DNA of 64,000 bases from Cryptomeria japonica (GCF_030272615.1 NC_081414.1:825370896-825434895); one strand, 5' to 3'; positions 1 through 12,576 are shown, counted from the first letter of the stretch. The notes: a model not told the origin generated them from the letters alone. Numbers and translations: made by a program.

Positions 1-1202
1 ATTTTTTTCTTAGATAGAATTACAATATCTAATGCTGATATAAATTATTTGATAATTTTGATGTAAGTTAAAAATAGAGACTTTTTTTCAAGGTGAGCTC
101 AGCTATGTTTTTTGGGTGGTTGAGAAATTCTAATGTATTGTGGTTGGTGAGGAAATTGATTTGATTTATATTGTCATTTATATAATATTTGTATAGTAGC
201 TTTCTTACCTAAATATTTGTATAGAAGGGACAATTGGGCCATGCTTACAACACTATGATGAGAGTTTTATTTTTCATCCAATGGTTAAGCTATGCTTACA
301 TTTGTACACCTCACTAATATCATTATAGGTTTTGAAATCAACTTAGAGTAAGAAAAAACAAAAAGTTTCAAAGTACCTTTAATCTATTCAATTATTTTTA
401 ATTAAAAATTGTTGGATAAAAGTCAAATAACAATTAGAAGTCAAATCATAGTCATCATCATGAATGAAAGAGATTTCTAATTTAGTAATCATATTTGTTA
501 ATTGGGTCTCTTATTTCTTTCTAATGGATATATTTATTAAATTGAAAGGTGTTTGAAAATTATGTGTTTATTATAGAGATGAAAAGGTGTATAATTTGTA
601 ATTTTAATTTTTTAATTTGTTTTAATGTTTGTTTATAATAAGTATGATTTGGACATATTCAGATTTGTGTAGATCATTTATTACAACTAAAACATCTTAT
701 TCTATTTGTAGGCATGACCACTCATAATAAACATTTTGATTTACTCTGTATCATAGTTTTGTATCATTCAAGGCATTTATATACATAAGTCTATACCTCA
801 AAATATTTTTATGTATAGTATTGTCTTCCATGATTAAATTTTCTATTTTTTTAACCTAAAAATGGCGTTTTCTTCATAAAAATAACCCTAATTCATGCCT
901 AACAATTAGATTAATCCTAAGTTAGTTTATTTAAACAAGTTACTAAGTTAGTCCTAAGTTAGCACCTACACACTTTTCTTGTCTAAGAATACCTAGGGCG
1001 TATTCCATAGTTGTTGCACACACCTTCATTATTAATGATGCCATTACTAGGGTCACACATACCTACCTATTTTACATTATTTATGCTAATAGACTCCTAC
1101 TAAAGGCTTGACCAAGGGAAGCTTTTAAATGTGCTTGTAAATGTGCCAAAGGCACCCCCTTTCCCAATCTTCTAGAAAATATCCCCTTTATAGACTAGAT
1201 AG
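1..1202. other. AT-rich sequence with no identified gene
   Basis: No ORF of coding character and no recognisable repeat boundary is visible. The stretch is AT-rich and full of stops in all frames. It forms the left flank of element A; the bases GATAG at 1198-1202 are the left copy of that element's target duplication. Confidence 0.6.
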
Positions 1203-2311
1203 TGTAAAAGGGAAAATTTGATATGGCAATTTGCAACATAGGAGGGAGAAATCACCAAATCAATTTCGCTTGGAAAACATTTACATTCAAAAGAGGGAAG
1301 GGAATCCACTAGATCCAATCCTAAATGAGACAAGGACTAAAAACTTAGTGGATTGAATTGATTTGGGGTTTCATTTCTTTTGTAAGTTGAATGATTAAAA
1401 TAAGTAGAATGCTGAAATTGAAGACAAAATATGTGGAAACAATGAGCTATAGGTTCAGAATTCCGTCGTGCACCTGGATTTGAGTAATATGAGCTGATTC
1501 GGAACTACCCTGTGAAAATTGTCAAAAATAGTAGGGACCAAGTGTAGGGACCAGGATGCCCCCTCTTGGCCCTCTGAAATTTATGATTGTCGAAAAGGGT
1601 TTTTCCATCTATGTGTTTGAAGCTTATTTCCAGAAGTACAACCACGCACCTATTTCCTGCACACAGAAGGAAAATGAAATGTGTTGGGAATAGGGGTTTG
1701 CCTAAGTCAAACACCGGTTGAGGAATCAACCTTCAATGAAATATTGCAAATACTGAAGTAAATAATGGAAAGGTATACCTTATATCTGAAATGATTGATA
1801 ATGATGCTTTGCTTCTTGAATGTAATCACACATGTTGTATGAAATGACATGAACATGAAAAAACCCTAACACACACACATGCTTGCAAATGAATGATGTA
1901 ATATTGTTCCAATGAGGAATATGCAACCTTGAAGAATGCTTGATGAAGAATGGTTGAATTCTTGATGTAGTCTCTTTGCGTTCTCCACCTTGCTCACCTT
2001 TATGCTCCTTGTGCTTGTTATGATGCTATATCAAAATAAGAGGGAGAGACGTCCTTATATACTTGCCCATTGTCAAATATTCTAATTTTCTAACATGGGC
2101 TGACATGAGGAATTGTTCTCCCACACTCAAATTTAAGATAGGGCCTAGAGGCCAAAATGGGTTCCAATTAGGGAGGACTAGGGCATGGTGTCTTGGTCCT
2201 ACCCCAAATTGGGTTAGGAACAAGGAGCTATGCAAGGTGCAAGATGAAAAAATGAAGCTTGTTTGCATGGGGGAGGCACAAATAGGTATCGATCAAGCAT
2301 GAGGTTGAGAC
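1203..2311 (-). repeat. Element A left (3') LTR, first part
   Basis: About 1.1 kb of LTR, closely similar to 22682-23826 from its TGTAAA terminus up to the GAGAC where element K is inserted. The last 62 bp continue at 15334-15395. On the minus strand a TATA box lies at 2053-2061. The small ORFs here reappear in the other LTR copy and are not genes. Confidence 0.88.
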
Positions 2312-3464
2312 TGATGAATACTAAGAGGGGGGGTGAATTAGTATACCAAAAAACACTGAACTCAAACTTCTAAATAGTTTAGCAGATAACCGGTATAACA
2401 GATTCACTAATAAACTGGTTAAGATAAATGCAAACCAAATAGAAAACAAAGCATTCACCCACAAGAGCACAATCACCATAACACAAGATGTTTGACGTGG
2501 AAACCCATATGGGAAAAACCACGGTGAGCAGAAACTCACAAGTAACTATTTGCAGAATAGAAACCAGACCGGTTAAGGTCATACAATGTTCTTCACCAGA
2601 ATAGATCCTATTAGGAATCTAGATCTCTGTTAGGTGATAAGTCCTGTTAAAGACTACCTTGTGAGAGAATTTTAGATCCACAGTTGTGAACCACCTTGTT
2701 AGAGGATTTACAAAGGCTTTGCTAGGCCTACCCGGTTAAGGGTTTTAGACTTGTCGAAGATATGAGTAATCAACAAGTGGGTGATCTAGATACTAGCACA
2801 GTATGCTTGGTTAGATCCTTGATAGCTCATTTTTAATGCACTTTAGCATTATTTCAGTCTTCAGTATCTCAACACTCTACACAGACCAAATCTTCTCTAC
2901 AAAGATCATCCATAACCTCGTCTATCTCACATACACATATATCTCTCATACATACAAACCCTAGACATGATGTCCTTATAAAGGAGTCTGATTTCATGTC
3001 GGTCCAATAGGATTAGATTACAAGTTCCTAGGTTCAGTGCATCTAGACACATTTGGTAACATGACACAAAATCACCACCAAAGTGTCGGTGGATGATAAA
3101 TCATCACAGAAATACCAGTTGGTAACTCATCACAGAGTAATATCGGTTCATACAATTTACCGATTACCGGTTGTCCAAAATGAAGACTAGAAAATGTTAA
3201 CTACCGCTTTGTTCCTTCGAACCACTTGAGATCCTCGAACTGCTTGAGGTCTTCATACCGCTTGGGTTCTCCATACCGCTTGAGGTCTTCAGTCAATTTG
3301 TGACTGGTAAACATCTTCTGCAAAACACCGATAATCTAAAGACTATAATACATAATACCAGTTGGAACAATTACCCGTTGAGCATAACTCATACATTAAG
3401 AAAGTGTTCACAAAGCAAGTGTGTGTCCATCAATGACAATCACAACATCATCAAAATGCCAATA
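2312..3464 (-). repeat. Element K left (3') LTR
   Basis: 1,153 bp, pairing with 14173-15328. Begins TGATGAATAC and ends CCAATA on the plus strand; the other copy ends CCAACA, so the terminal CA has mutated here. It carries the G-run plus GTGAATTAGT box and the hairpin box near 2490-2530 shared by most copia LTRs in the window. Confidence 0.9.
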
Positions 3465-3482
3465 ATCTCTCCCTTTGGCATT
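3465..3482 (-). other. Polypurine tract of element K
   Basis: On the minus strand reads TGCCAAAGGGAGAGAT directly before the 3' LTR, the standard plus-strand priming site for copia elements. The preceding TGCCAA is complementary to the TTGGCA that opens the LTR. Confidence 0.75.
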
Positions 3483-5205
3483 GATGGCAACACTTAGGAA
3501 AATTTTGACATCTAAGTGTTTTTACAACAAAAATATGCCAAAAACAAAATTACTCCCCCTAAGCATATACACTATCCCTTTAGCAGAAATTACAATGTAT
3601 ACTACTCCCTTAAAAAGGTAACATGAAAGTATACATGAAATGGTAACATTCACCAAAATTTTAAATACTACTCCCCCTTTGCCAACAATGACAAATTAAT
3701 GCAGAATAACCCTTGTTTCTCATTATCAATAATTGAGTAAATGTTTATGACAATAAGGAATGAAACTTATCAAAAATAGATTTAAAATCCCACATAAAAG
3801 TTTTCATGGCTAATGACCATGACTCAAGTAATGAGGTAGAAACCTCACTTTCTGTCTGCATCAAGAATACCGGTTCTTTCATAGCGTCAATGGTACTCAT
3901 CTCTTGAGTGACTGTGATGGCTTCCAGATTGAGAAATTTTTTTGAAAGAATTTGCATTCTAGGTAATAAGACCAGTTGGAGCTCCTGCAAATCTCTTGAC
4001 TAGTTGTTGATCTCCAATTCTATCCTGGTAGTCTGAAGCTGATAGCGATGAACTATTTACTCAAATATTGTGAAGGAAGCATATGGCATCTTGAAGTTTC
4101 TTATGTATGCCTACAAATTTGATTGGAGTTTGTCTTTCTGTGTGAGCACATCATCGCAAAATAGATGGGGTTGGCTGATTTTACTCAACAGTAGTTTTCC
4201 CTCATCCATAGCAACACTTATATCCTTTTGTTGTTTCAGAAGGTGTGACTGAAGCTCATTCAATTTCTTAACTAAGGCAGTGTTGAGTGCCTTTTCATGG
4301 TTCTTCTTGGCAGTGGCTGCAACAACATCCTCCAAGCATTGTACTTGGTCCTCTACAACGGTACAAAGGAGTTTCAGCTTAGATAGAGAGGAATCGGTAC
4401 TAGGGAGGTTTGTACCGGGAATCAGATTGGTAAGGGTGCCAACCGCAGTTTGTATGACATAACTTTCCTTCTTCCTCTACAACTCTTCCAGTCTTTGTCG
4501 TGCCAGTTTAATGCCTCGCAGCAGCTCAGACTCATCAGTTTATTGAAGGTCAATTAGAATGGCAGTGTCAATCAGTTTGGCTTGACCACTGGTTGCCTTG
4601 GGAGTCTCTGCTTGATTAGCTTTCTCTGCTTCCTTCTCCTCTGCTGCTTTTTTCTTTTCCTCCTCTTTCTTCTTTTGTTCCTCTTCTTGTTTCTTCTTCA
4701 GTTCTTCCTTCTTCTTTTCTTCTTCCTACTTTTTCTTTTCTTCCTCCTTTCTTTCTTCTTCCTTCCTTTTGTCCTCTTCTTTCCTCTTCTCCTCTTCTTT
4801 CCTCTTCTTCTTTTCTTTCATTTTCTCTTCCTCTTTTCTCTTGTCTTCCTCTTTCCTTGCTTTTTCCGCTTGCCATTTATCAGTCTTTTCCTTGTCTTGT
4901 TTCTCCTTCTTTGCTTTTTCCTTGTCCTGTTTCTCCTTTTCTATGTCCAGAGTGACATCTTCAACATCCAATGCATCCACGTCAATAGTGTCAACCTGTT
5001 CTATAACTCTTTCTCCTTCACTGTTAAATACCTCATCCGGTTTGGCTGAGGATAGGTTAGGTTCTTTTTTGGCCTTCTTGTTATCCTCAAACACTTGATG
5101 TAACCGAACAACAAATTTGGCATGTAAATGTGTGTCCTTCTCTACTTTAGAAGTTCTTGTTGGGAATATGCCTTGAATTTTCTTGACCATGTTCAGGTTG
5201 GTCGG

Positions 5206-7119
5206 TGTAGCTTACTTCGATGGAAGAGTTGTGGGAAGGTATCGGGTTGGCCAGAGTGAAGTTATCCCGATGACCCAATGGAGCTGTGTTATGCGGTTCG
5301 GGTTGATATCGGCTATCGGTTTGATGAGCTAAAGGCTATGCCGAAGTCCCGATGGACTCACTTTGGGTCATCAGAGTGCTATCGGCTATCGAAAGAGTCT
5401 TCTAGATGTTATGCCATCACCTTAGGCAGTCGGGCTTGTCATCAGCTATCGAAGGTTCTGGTTTGAAGCTGTGTCGATACCCGATGAAGTTGCCTTCGGT
5501 GATCAGGTAGCATCGACTATCAGGTTGATGAGTTGAAGGCTATGTTGAAGTCCAATGAAGTCACCTTAGGTGGTCGGGCATGTCATCAGCTATCAGAGGT
5601 TCCGGTTTGAAGCTGTGCCGATACCCGATGAAGTTGCCTTCGGCGATCGGGTAGCATCAACTATCAGGTTGACAAGCTGATGGCTATGCCGAAGTCTGAT
5701 GAAGTCTTCTAGTATTGTTTGATGATCGGAGTAACCTCTAAGTGATTTTTCTGATGGGCCGATGAGGTCGCCTTCGATGTTCAGTTTGATGTCAAATATC
5801 GGGATAGCTCAAGAATAGTCTCGCCGAGGCCTAATTGAAGCATCTTAGGATATCGGAGATCGAGATAGTCTGGAAGCAGCCTCATCGATGGCCTGATAGA
5901 TTCATTGGAGATCAGAATGACTTGTGGAGCAGTGTGTCAATGACCTAATGACTTGTAGGTTGGCAATGCAGTTCGGGATAACAGTTTTGGACTTGATCTG
6001 ATGAGCCGATGAGTCCATGCTCTTGGTATCGGCGATCGGGGTAAAATTGTAGTGTCGGTTCCGATGAGCCGACGAGGTTTGCTCTAGTTATTGGGAGATC
6101 GAGTCTACCTGTTGGAGGTTATCCCGATGACCTAATGGAGTTGCTTTCGGTGATTAGGATTACTTGTTCACTGTTTGGCTGAAGACCCGATGGTTTGGTG
6201 TTGGCATCCTCAGAGAGTGATCGGGGATCAGGGAGATAGCAGGAAGGTTGTTCTGATGACTCGATGGAGTCGCCTTTGGCGATCGAGTATCATCGGGGGA
6301 TCGGCTTTACTAGTTGGAATTATTCCAATGTCTGATAAGGTGAGACTAACAACGGTGCTCACTTCAAACCACAGTCCAAAAGTTGAGCTTGTAGTCACAT
6401 TAGAAGTTTATGTTGGTGTTTTTGAATATGAGCCGACTCGACTTCTGGACGAATGTGGGATAATATGTTTTCCATGGGTTCATGAATGGACAGGCTGTTA
6501 CTTGACAGTTATGCTCCTAGACCATTTGGTTTGGCAGACAGCGGTTGCCAGAGATGTAACCGATGAGCAGATGGGTATGCATAAGTATAGTGATGGTAAC
6601 CGAAGAGGAGGGTGTGTAAAGCTAGAGAGGTTGAGCGGAATGACAGAGGGAATAGTAGTATGAGTGAGAAGCTTAGAGTTGTACAGAACATAAGGCATGG
6701 AATGTCATTAAAGAATGACAGGAATTCTGAGATGCTTTGTCTTGCTCGATGTGTGAGGAGTGTGAGAGGTTACTGTGTGATATATGTCTGAAGTCCTGTA
6801 ATCTTGAGTGTTTTGCATTGGTGATGACTGTAATCCAAGTTGTAGATTCTGAGAACAAATATCTGAGAAGAGAATCTAGAAACTTTATTGTAATCATCTG
6901 TTTATTGTGAATAAAGTGATTTCTCTTTGGTGGTGGGTTTTTTACCTGTAAAGGTTTTCCCACGTAAATCTGGTGTTTACTCTCTGTGTGTTTGGATATT
7001 GAAATCATCTATTTGAGTCATCTTAATGTGTTGCAAAAGAATTTTTAAAGGCATACTTGCTTTATTCCCCTATTGAATTGATGTTAGGAAAGCGTTTTCC
7101 ACGCACTGCTTTCCTTACA
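5206..7119 (+). mobile_element. Element M: probable solo LTR (plus orientation) inside element K ORF2
   Basis: A 1.9-kb block that interrupts K ORF2 and is richer in CGAT/ATCGG motifs than its surroundings. It begins TGTAGCTT and ends CTTTCCTTACA. Near its right end it has AATAAAG (about 6911) followed by the hairpin box TTTTTTACC...GGTTTTCCCACG (about 6936-6975) seen in copia LTRs of this window. I found no clear target duplication, so the boundaries are approximate. The 162-residue ORF at 6175-6663 is judged chance. Confidence 0.55.
5417..5704 (+). repeat. 144-bp tandem duplication inside LTR M
   Basis: The sequence starting TCACCTTAGG at 5417 recurs at 5561 (period 144 bp). The copies diverge by several substitutions, so the duplication is not recent. 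Shorter related motifs (CGATGAAGTTGCCTTCGG and similar) recur through the rest of the LTR. Confidence 0.75.
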
Positions 7120-9560
7120 GTTCTGCCTTCTAGCAGCCTGAGTCTTCTTCTTCTCATGAAGAAGAGAGTTTTATTCTTGTCCATTATCTCAAACAATTCA
7201 AAATTAGAGGCATCGAGAAAGTATTGAGCAAAGATTTTTTCCCTTATTTCCTATTCTTTCTCAATGGAAATGTGTCATTTATTATCCAAAGAATTGTATA
7301 AAGAATCAGGTGTGACCGATCTGATTTAAGATGGTGACCGGTCATTGACACACAAATATCTAATACCTCTTGTTCTACTTCTTCTTTCTCATTATCAGAA
7401 AAATCATCAAAATATACTTTTAAGTCATCAAGCACCTTTCTCTTAATATTCTTTAAAGTCCTTTGACAATGTGTCATAGGCTTATAAGAAGAGATGTCTA
7501 TATTTACTGGTGCTGACGATGCAGGTGCATTACCAGTAGATTTTGCCTTCTTTCTTGATTGCCTGGTTTTCTTAGGCTGTACTTCCAGTTCAGTATCCTC
7601 TAACTCTAGTGAGTTGTTTTTGGTCTTCCGCTTCCTTTCAAATACTTTAGTGGGAGCAACTTCTGGTTTCTTCTTGGTAGGTGACCACTTGGTCACTTTT
7701 CGACTTGCTAAGGTAACCAATGCCGATACCGATGGCAATGCCTTGCCCTTTTTCACTGTAGGATCCTCAACTAGTGTTATCCTCTCTAAGTAGGTGTTGG
7801 TTCACTTTTTCTTTGCATCTAAAGGTGAGGCACGCAGGGTAGAGGCATACCCAACCAACATGTCATACATCACTTCATACCCCATAGGTTCTACTGCTTC
7901 CTTTCTTGGTTCTACCACTTCCATTATGAATTTATCTACCTTTATGGTAAAGCAGATGTCATCTTCATATTTCTTTACAATATCTCCAGATATTCTCATC
8001 CTCTAGCTCATTTTCCGCTTGAATTCATCAAAGTATTTATTCAAAACCTCAGGATATCCGGTTCCTACCACTTGAAGACTTTCTCTAATTTGCTTAGAGA
8101 CCAATTGGTCAGCAGACCATTGAATATCACCTACTCAAGGAAAATAGCCTTGAAAGTAGAAAAATAGGTCGATCAAAAGTTGTCGAAACCTAAACCTTAG
8201 AGCATTGTCTTGTTTGATGGACTTTAGGTTCAATAGCAGTTGTTTCTGCAAATAGGTACATAAATCAAAAGAGGTGTCTTCCTTAATCATTCTGTAGGCA
8301 ACATTCATTGCAGAAATGGGGACAAACTTTATTTTGCTGGCATAAAAACACCCAGTAGCCAATCACCATACAAGCATACTTAACCAAATCATCTTTGATG
8401 GTGTTGACAGTCATTCCCCGTTGGTCGCTTAGAGAACTGGTGAGCTTAGTCATTTCAGTCTTGATGACCTTCCTTAGAGTTGGCACCTCACCAATGTTAT
8501 AGAAACTAGTGACGTCATGAGTTGCTTTTGGTGTGATGTCATGCATCTTCTCGAGGTACATTTTATCACCGTGTACTATGCTCAAGATGATTCAGATGTG
8601 ATCTTCAGTGAACTATTCAAGAAAATAAACCACACTGTGCAATTTCTTCTTCTCTACGATGCTATATTCTAGTTTGATTTTCTTGTCATCCCCACAGAAC
8701 AGACCTAGCTAGGAATGGATTACTAGGGATCCTAGGTCTTCCAATTTATAATCAATATAAGCAGAAATATCTTCCTCAACTATGACTCCAGCGAGTATCT
8801 GGGATAGGGCATTGTATTTCATCTTGTTTTGAATAAAATCAGCTAAATCTATAGGTGCACTAGAACTGGAGTGCGATGCAGAAGCCATGATAAACAAGAA
8901 TTTTGAGAAATACCTTCACAATTCAAAATTTTAGGGTTTGCAAATGTCGCTCACAACACACCACTTTGGTTGTTGGATTACCGCTTGATGTTCTTCACTT
9001 GATTGATTGAAAATGATCTCTCGATTCTTCTGCAAGATTTTGAATTCTCTTTGAATCGCTAGACAAATCGCTCTTGTTGCTCTGCACTTGAAAATTCTTT
9101 TCTCAAAAATAGATAAGTGAAAGTGACAACCAAAATCCTGTTAAACAGATTTTTGACCTACCATAATAAATGCTCCACCGCTAGGGTACAAACCCTAATT
9201 TTGCCTTTTACTACTTCAAAATCTTCTACCGATTGATAGACAATGTATACCGGTTAAGATCTTTACCGATATAAACCAAGGGTTCAAATATTTCATCGAT
9301 ATGCTCACCCTAAGCTTTTATGAAGCTCAGTTTGTCGGTTCAGAGACTTCCACACTAGGTGCAGGAACCGGTTCATCTTGTGACACTTCTTCAGATTTCT
9401 TTTTCCAAGTTTTATTTATTCCTGCTTGAAGGGTTTCAACATCAATCTTCCCTTCTGGAGTGACCGATATATCATCCGATAGGTTCTTTCTCATTTTGCA
9501 GTTTCTGGCAGTGTGTCCCAGTTTGTTGCAATATGAGAGAAGAAGAAGAAGAAGAGAGAC

Positions 9561-9580
9561 TAGGAAGCCCCCCCTCAATG
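9561..9580 (-). other. Polypurine tract of element L
   Basis: Minus strand reads CATTGAGGGGGGGCTTC about 50 bp after the L ORF stop. It is in the expected place for a purine tract, yet no LTR follows. Confidence 0.6.
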
Positions 9581-9629
9581 TGGAATCTGCACCAATGATA
9601 GAAGCTCGATGCATGAAGAAACTACTCCA

Positions 9630-11762
9630 CTATTGTTGAACAACATTCCTCCCCTTAGGAAGAAACAAAACCAAAGGTGTATCCATGAAGTCTCCCAAAT
9701 CATGAAGGGAAGATGTATGAAGAAAACTCATGATGAAAGGAATCTCTAAAAATAGCTCAAGTGTCCCCATGTCGATGCTGAAAGATACCCCCTCCAAAGG
9801 TGGTAAACTGTGCCACACTGCTGAAAAAGGCACTCCAAGATCTAGTGGAGATGGATGTAGAACATGTCCCAAAGACTCACATGTCTCCTCAAAAATTAAA
9901 GAGACCTCCTCCAACTGCGATACATAAGTATCCACAATCATGTCAACCTTGAAAGAATGATCATGTAGAGAATGAACAAGAGGGTCAGAGTGTTCCCTCA
10001 CAACAATTGAAGAAGGATCACCTTCATCAAAGAGAAGATGAATGTCATCAATGATGTCTCCCAAATATGCAATGTAGGATTCCATAAATAAACTTACAAT
10101 GTCTGTCAAGTAATCATCCCATGAATCTGAAGCTGGAAGACAATGAATATCCTGCTGCACTGAATCACATGAAGGCAAAACTGTCGCACTATTTGCATCA
10201 TCAGGTTCAATAGGTGATGTGATATCAATATGAGGAGATGAAATACAAGACTCAAGAACGGGTTCACATGTGAGAATCCCCATGTTCAAGTGCCCAAAGT
10301 TCTCAAAATATGAACCATCACAAGAAGTGTGATCATCATGTGTAGAATCATCAAATGTGAAATCATCATCATCAATAAAATCTGAAAAGGAGTATAACTG
10401 AGATGCATGATCAACCACCCCAGTCACAATGATAGCTCTAGTCTCCAAGTCTCTAATGAAAACTAACTCAGGTGTGAACTCCACAACTCTCTTAGTTGCG
10501 CCATGTGTGAATTGATAGATAGAAAGGAGATTGTTTGTCAAGTGGGGTACACACAACACATCATTAAAGGAGTTATCCCCAATGCCAATAGATCCTTTCC
10601 CAATCACATTGATGTATGTATGATTGCCTATCAAAATTTGCGGCATAGTGTAAGGCTCAAATGTAGATAACATAGACTGCGAAGATGCCATATGATGAGA
10701 AGCCCCTAAGTCTAGAAGCCATCTCTCTGAATCATGACTTGTTGTAGCACAAAGAGATTTTCCTTTTCTTGTCCCAAAAGAGTGAGTCTTCCCACTTGTA
10801 GAAGCCATGAATGCTTGCCCTTTTCCTTTTGAATGTGAGGAAGTGGAAGTTGATGAATCATCCTTCTTGTAGACATTAAGCAAATCAATGTTATGCTTTT
10901 TGATGATATGTGTGAGCTCATCAATCTTCTTAAAATGGCAACGACACTCCTCATGACCAAACTTTTTACAATAGGCACAAGTAGGTCTCTCCCTCTTTGG
11001 TGAGTTATCCCTCTTGGAAGAGGATGAATCTCCTTTTTGTGGAGAAGATGGTGCTTTTTCCTTAGGCTTTGATTGCCATTTCTTCTTGTTTGAGTTGTCC
11101 TTTCCTTGATTTCCTTTATTCCCTTGATTTGCCACTAATTCTTGAGACTTAGAAGCCTTAAGAATGCCCATGCTTATCAACTTAGTTTGTTCCATCATCA
11201 ACATTTCGTTGAAAGCATTAAATGTAGGCATTGTGTAGCTTGAACCCATTGTCATCAAATGGGTTTGGAAACTAGAAATAAATGCTGCATATTCTTGTGG
11301 AAGCTTGCCTATCAAGTTGAATATCAATTGAGTATCTTTCTTATCAATGCCACAATCTTTGAGTTGTGCCCTCAACTCATTTGCCTTAGTGACATAATCT
11401 TGTATAGTATCAAAGTTCTTGGGATCTAACATGGTGAGATCACTATCAATTTGATATCCCCTAGTGTCATCAACTTGACCATATAAGTCTTGAAACTTTT
11501 GCCAAACATCCTTGATTAGAGTACACTTCTCAATATGAAAAATGAGATCCTTTGATACATACTTTCTTAAGGTACCAATTGCCATGATATTTTTAGTGAG
11601 CCAATCCAAGTGACCAACTAGATCAACCTTAGGATCAATAGGAGCAACAATAGTTCCATCAATGTAATGAGTGAGTCCTTTTTCCATAAGTTTACTCCAT
11701 GCATCAATTTTCCAAGTAGCATAATTATGAGGAGTTAAGAAAGGAAACTTAGAAGAACCCAT
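9630..11762 (-). CDS. Copia-type Gag-protease with long acidic C-terminal tail (element L)
   Basis: One uninterrupted ORF of about 710 residues; the in-frame ATG at 11792 is possible, but MGSSKFPFLTP at 11762 is the typical Gag start. The first 210 residues are copia Gag (UBN2-like: NYATWKIDAWSKLM, then LPQEYAAF). A zinc knuckle CAYCKKFGHEECRC lies near residue 260. The retropepsin site near residue 350 reads WLLDLGASHHM, so the expected DSGA is DLGA. FGHLNM near residue 490 recalls the start of the GAG-pre-integrase domain. Instead of integrase the last 220 residues are Asp/Glu-rich with no recognised motif. It lacks all polymerase functions and would need trans-acting enzymes. Confidence 0.8.
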   Translation of the reverse strand: MGSSKFPFLTPHNYATWKIDAWSKLMEKGLTHYIDGTIVAPIDPKVDLVGHLDWLTKNIMAIGTLRKYVSKDLIFHIEKCTLIKDVWQKFQDLYGQVDDTRGYQIDSDLTMLDPKNFDTIQDYVTKANELRAQLKDCGIDKKDTQLIFNLIGKLPQEYAAFISSFQTHLMTMGSSYTMPTFNAFNEMLMMEQTKLISMGILKASKSQELVANQGNKGNQGKDNSNKKKWQSKPKEKAPSSPQKGDSSSSKRDNSPKRERPTCAYCKKFGHEECRCHFKKIDELTHIIKKHNIDLLNVYKKDDSSTSTSSHSKGKGQAFMASTSGKTHSFGTRKGKSLCATTSHDSERWLLDLGASHHMASSQSMLSTFEPYTMPQILIGNHTYINVIGKGSIGIGDNSFNDVLCVPHLTNNLLSIYQFTHGATKRVVEFTPELVFIRDLETRAIIVTGVVDHASQLYSFSDFIDDDDFTFDDSTHDDHTSCDGSYFENFGHLNMGILTCEPVLESCISSPHIDITSPIEPDDANSATVLPSCDSVQQDIHCLPASDSWDDYLTDIVSLFMESYIAYLGDIIDDIHLLFDEGDPSSIVVREHSDPLVHSLHDHSFKVDMIVDTYVSQLEEVSLIFEETCESLGHVLHPSPLDLGVPFSAVWHSLPPLEGVSFSIDMGTLELFLEIPFIMSFLHTSSLHDLGDFMDTPLVLFLPKGRNVVQQ

Positions 11763-12576
11763 AGCAGCAAAAAGGAAGGAACACAAGAGCACAAAAGCAC
11801 AAGAGACACCCTCCCATATTCACTCAATCAAAGTACCCCCCCAAAAAATGATGATTTTGTTACTTTATATGTAGTGCGTGTACAATATGCCACTTGAAAA
11901 CAATGGCAAAGTGGACTTATGATTTCAATTTACAACTTCTCAAAATGAGATCTAAGAGACTTCAACAAATAGTGCTAGTGATCTAAACTGAGATCCAAGC
12001 AAAATGCAAGTACCCAATATGCCAAAAATAGCCAAATATTGAAAGTATAATTTCTACTTAAAATCACTACAAACAGATGGTAGATTATGAAAGTAGATGA
12101 AAAAATATGCACTTTAAAAAAAAACGGCACCTGAAAAGAAGTCCATATGAGCCCAAATGAAGCCTCCAAAGTTGTAAAAATCGAGATTTCATGATTTCCA
12201 AAAAACCTGTATCCAAAAATTAAAAAAATTCTATACCAATGTATAGATCACAAAATTCTACCCCAAAACAAAAAAAATTGCTCGTAAACACAAGTCCGGA
12301 TGAGTGAGATATTGCTATTTGAAAATTGTCTGCAAAATTATAATTTCTGGAAAATTTCCGCCACAACGTCAAACTTTAAATGCCTCTAGATTTGGCCTTC
12401 AAAGTCCGATTTGGATGAAACAAAAGGCAAAACTGACTTTCTTGGTCCTCCTCAATCCAATGGTAACCTCATATTTGAGCCATCAAGCTTCAATAATAAC
12501 CTGCAATAGAAAACTCCAAAATACACAATACCAAATAGCATCAATTTCTCTCAATTAGCAATCCAATGACACTCTA

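Larger units (their letters stand above)
3745..8888 (-). pseudogene. Element K ORF2: long unknown protein, decayed, split by solo LTR M
   Basis: Starts at an ATG at 8888 (MASAS) and can be followed to 3745, about 1,075 codons once insertion M (5206-7119) is removed, with several stops and at least one frameshift. The N-terminal third aligns with element B ORF2: both share a segment centred on RGM/LxV/LN, an I/VIGYxxF segment and a VVEPR...PMGYE segment (near 7900). A Lys/Arg-rich stretch follows (7244-7756), then a Lys/Glu-rich coiled coil (4726-5190) and a C-terminal helical region (3745-4335). No retroelement enzyme motif is seen. Function unknown; a structural or nucleic-acid-binding role for the element's particle is only a guess. 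Confidence 0.7.

Noticed and set aside
4582-5098. Plus-strand Leu/Phe/Ser-rich ORFs of 155 and 109 residues resembling membrane proteins
   Set aside because: They are the antisense reading of the Lys/Glu-rich coiled coil of element K ORF2; the minus frame aligns in position with element B.
6175-6663. 162-residue plus-strand ORF
   Set aside because: Lies inside the non-coding LTR-like block M, has no recognisable motif and no upstream context for translation.
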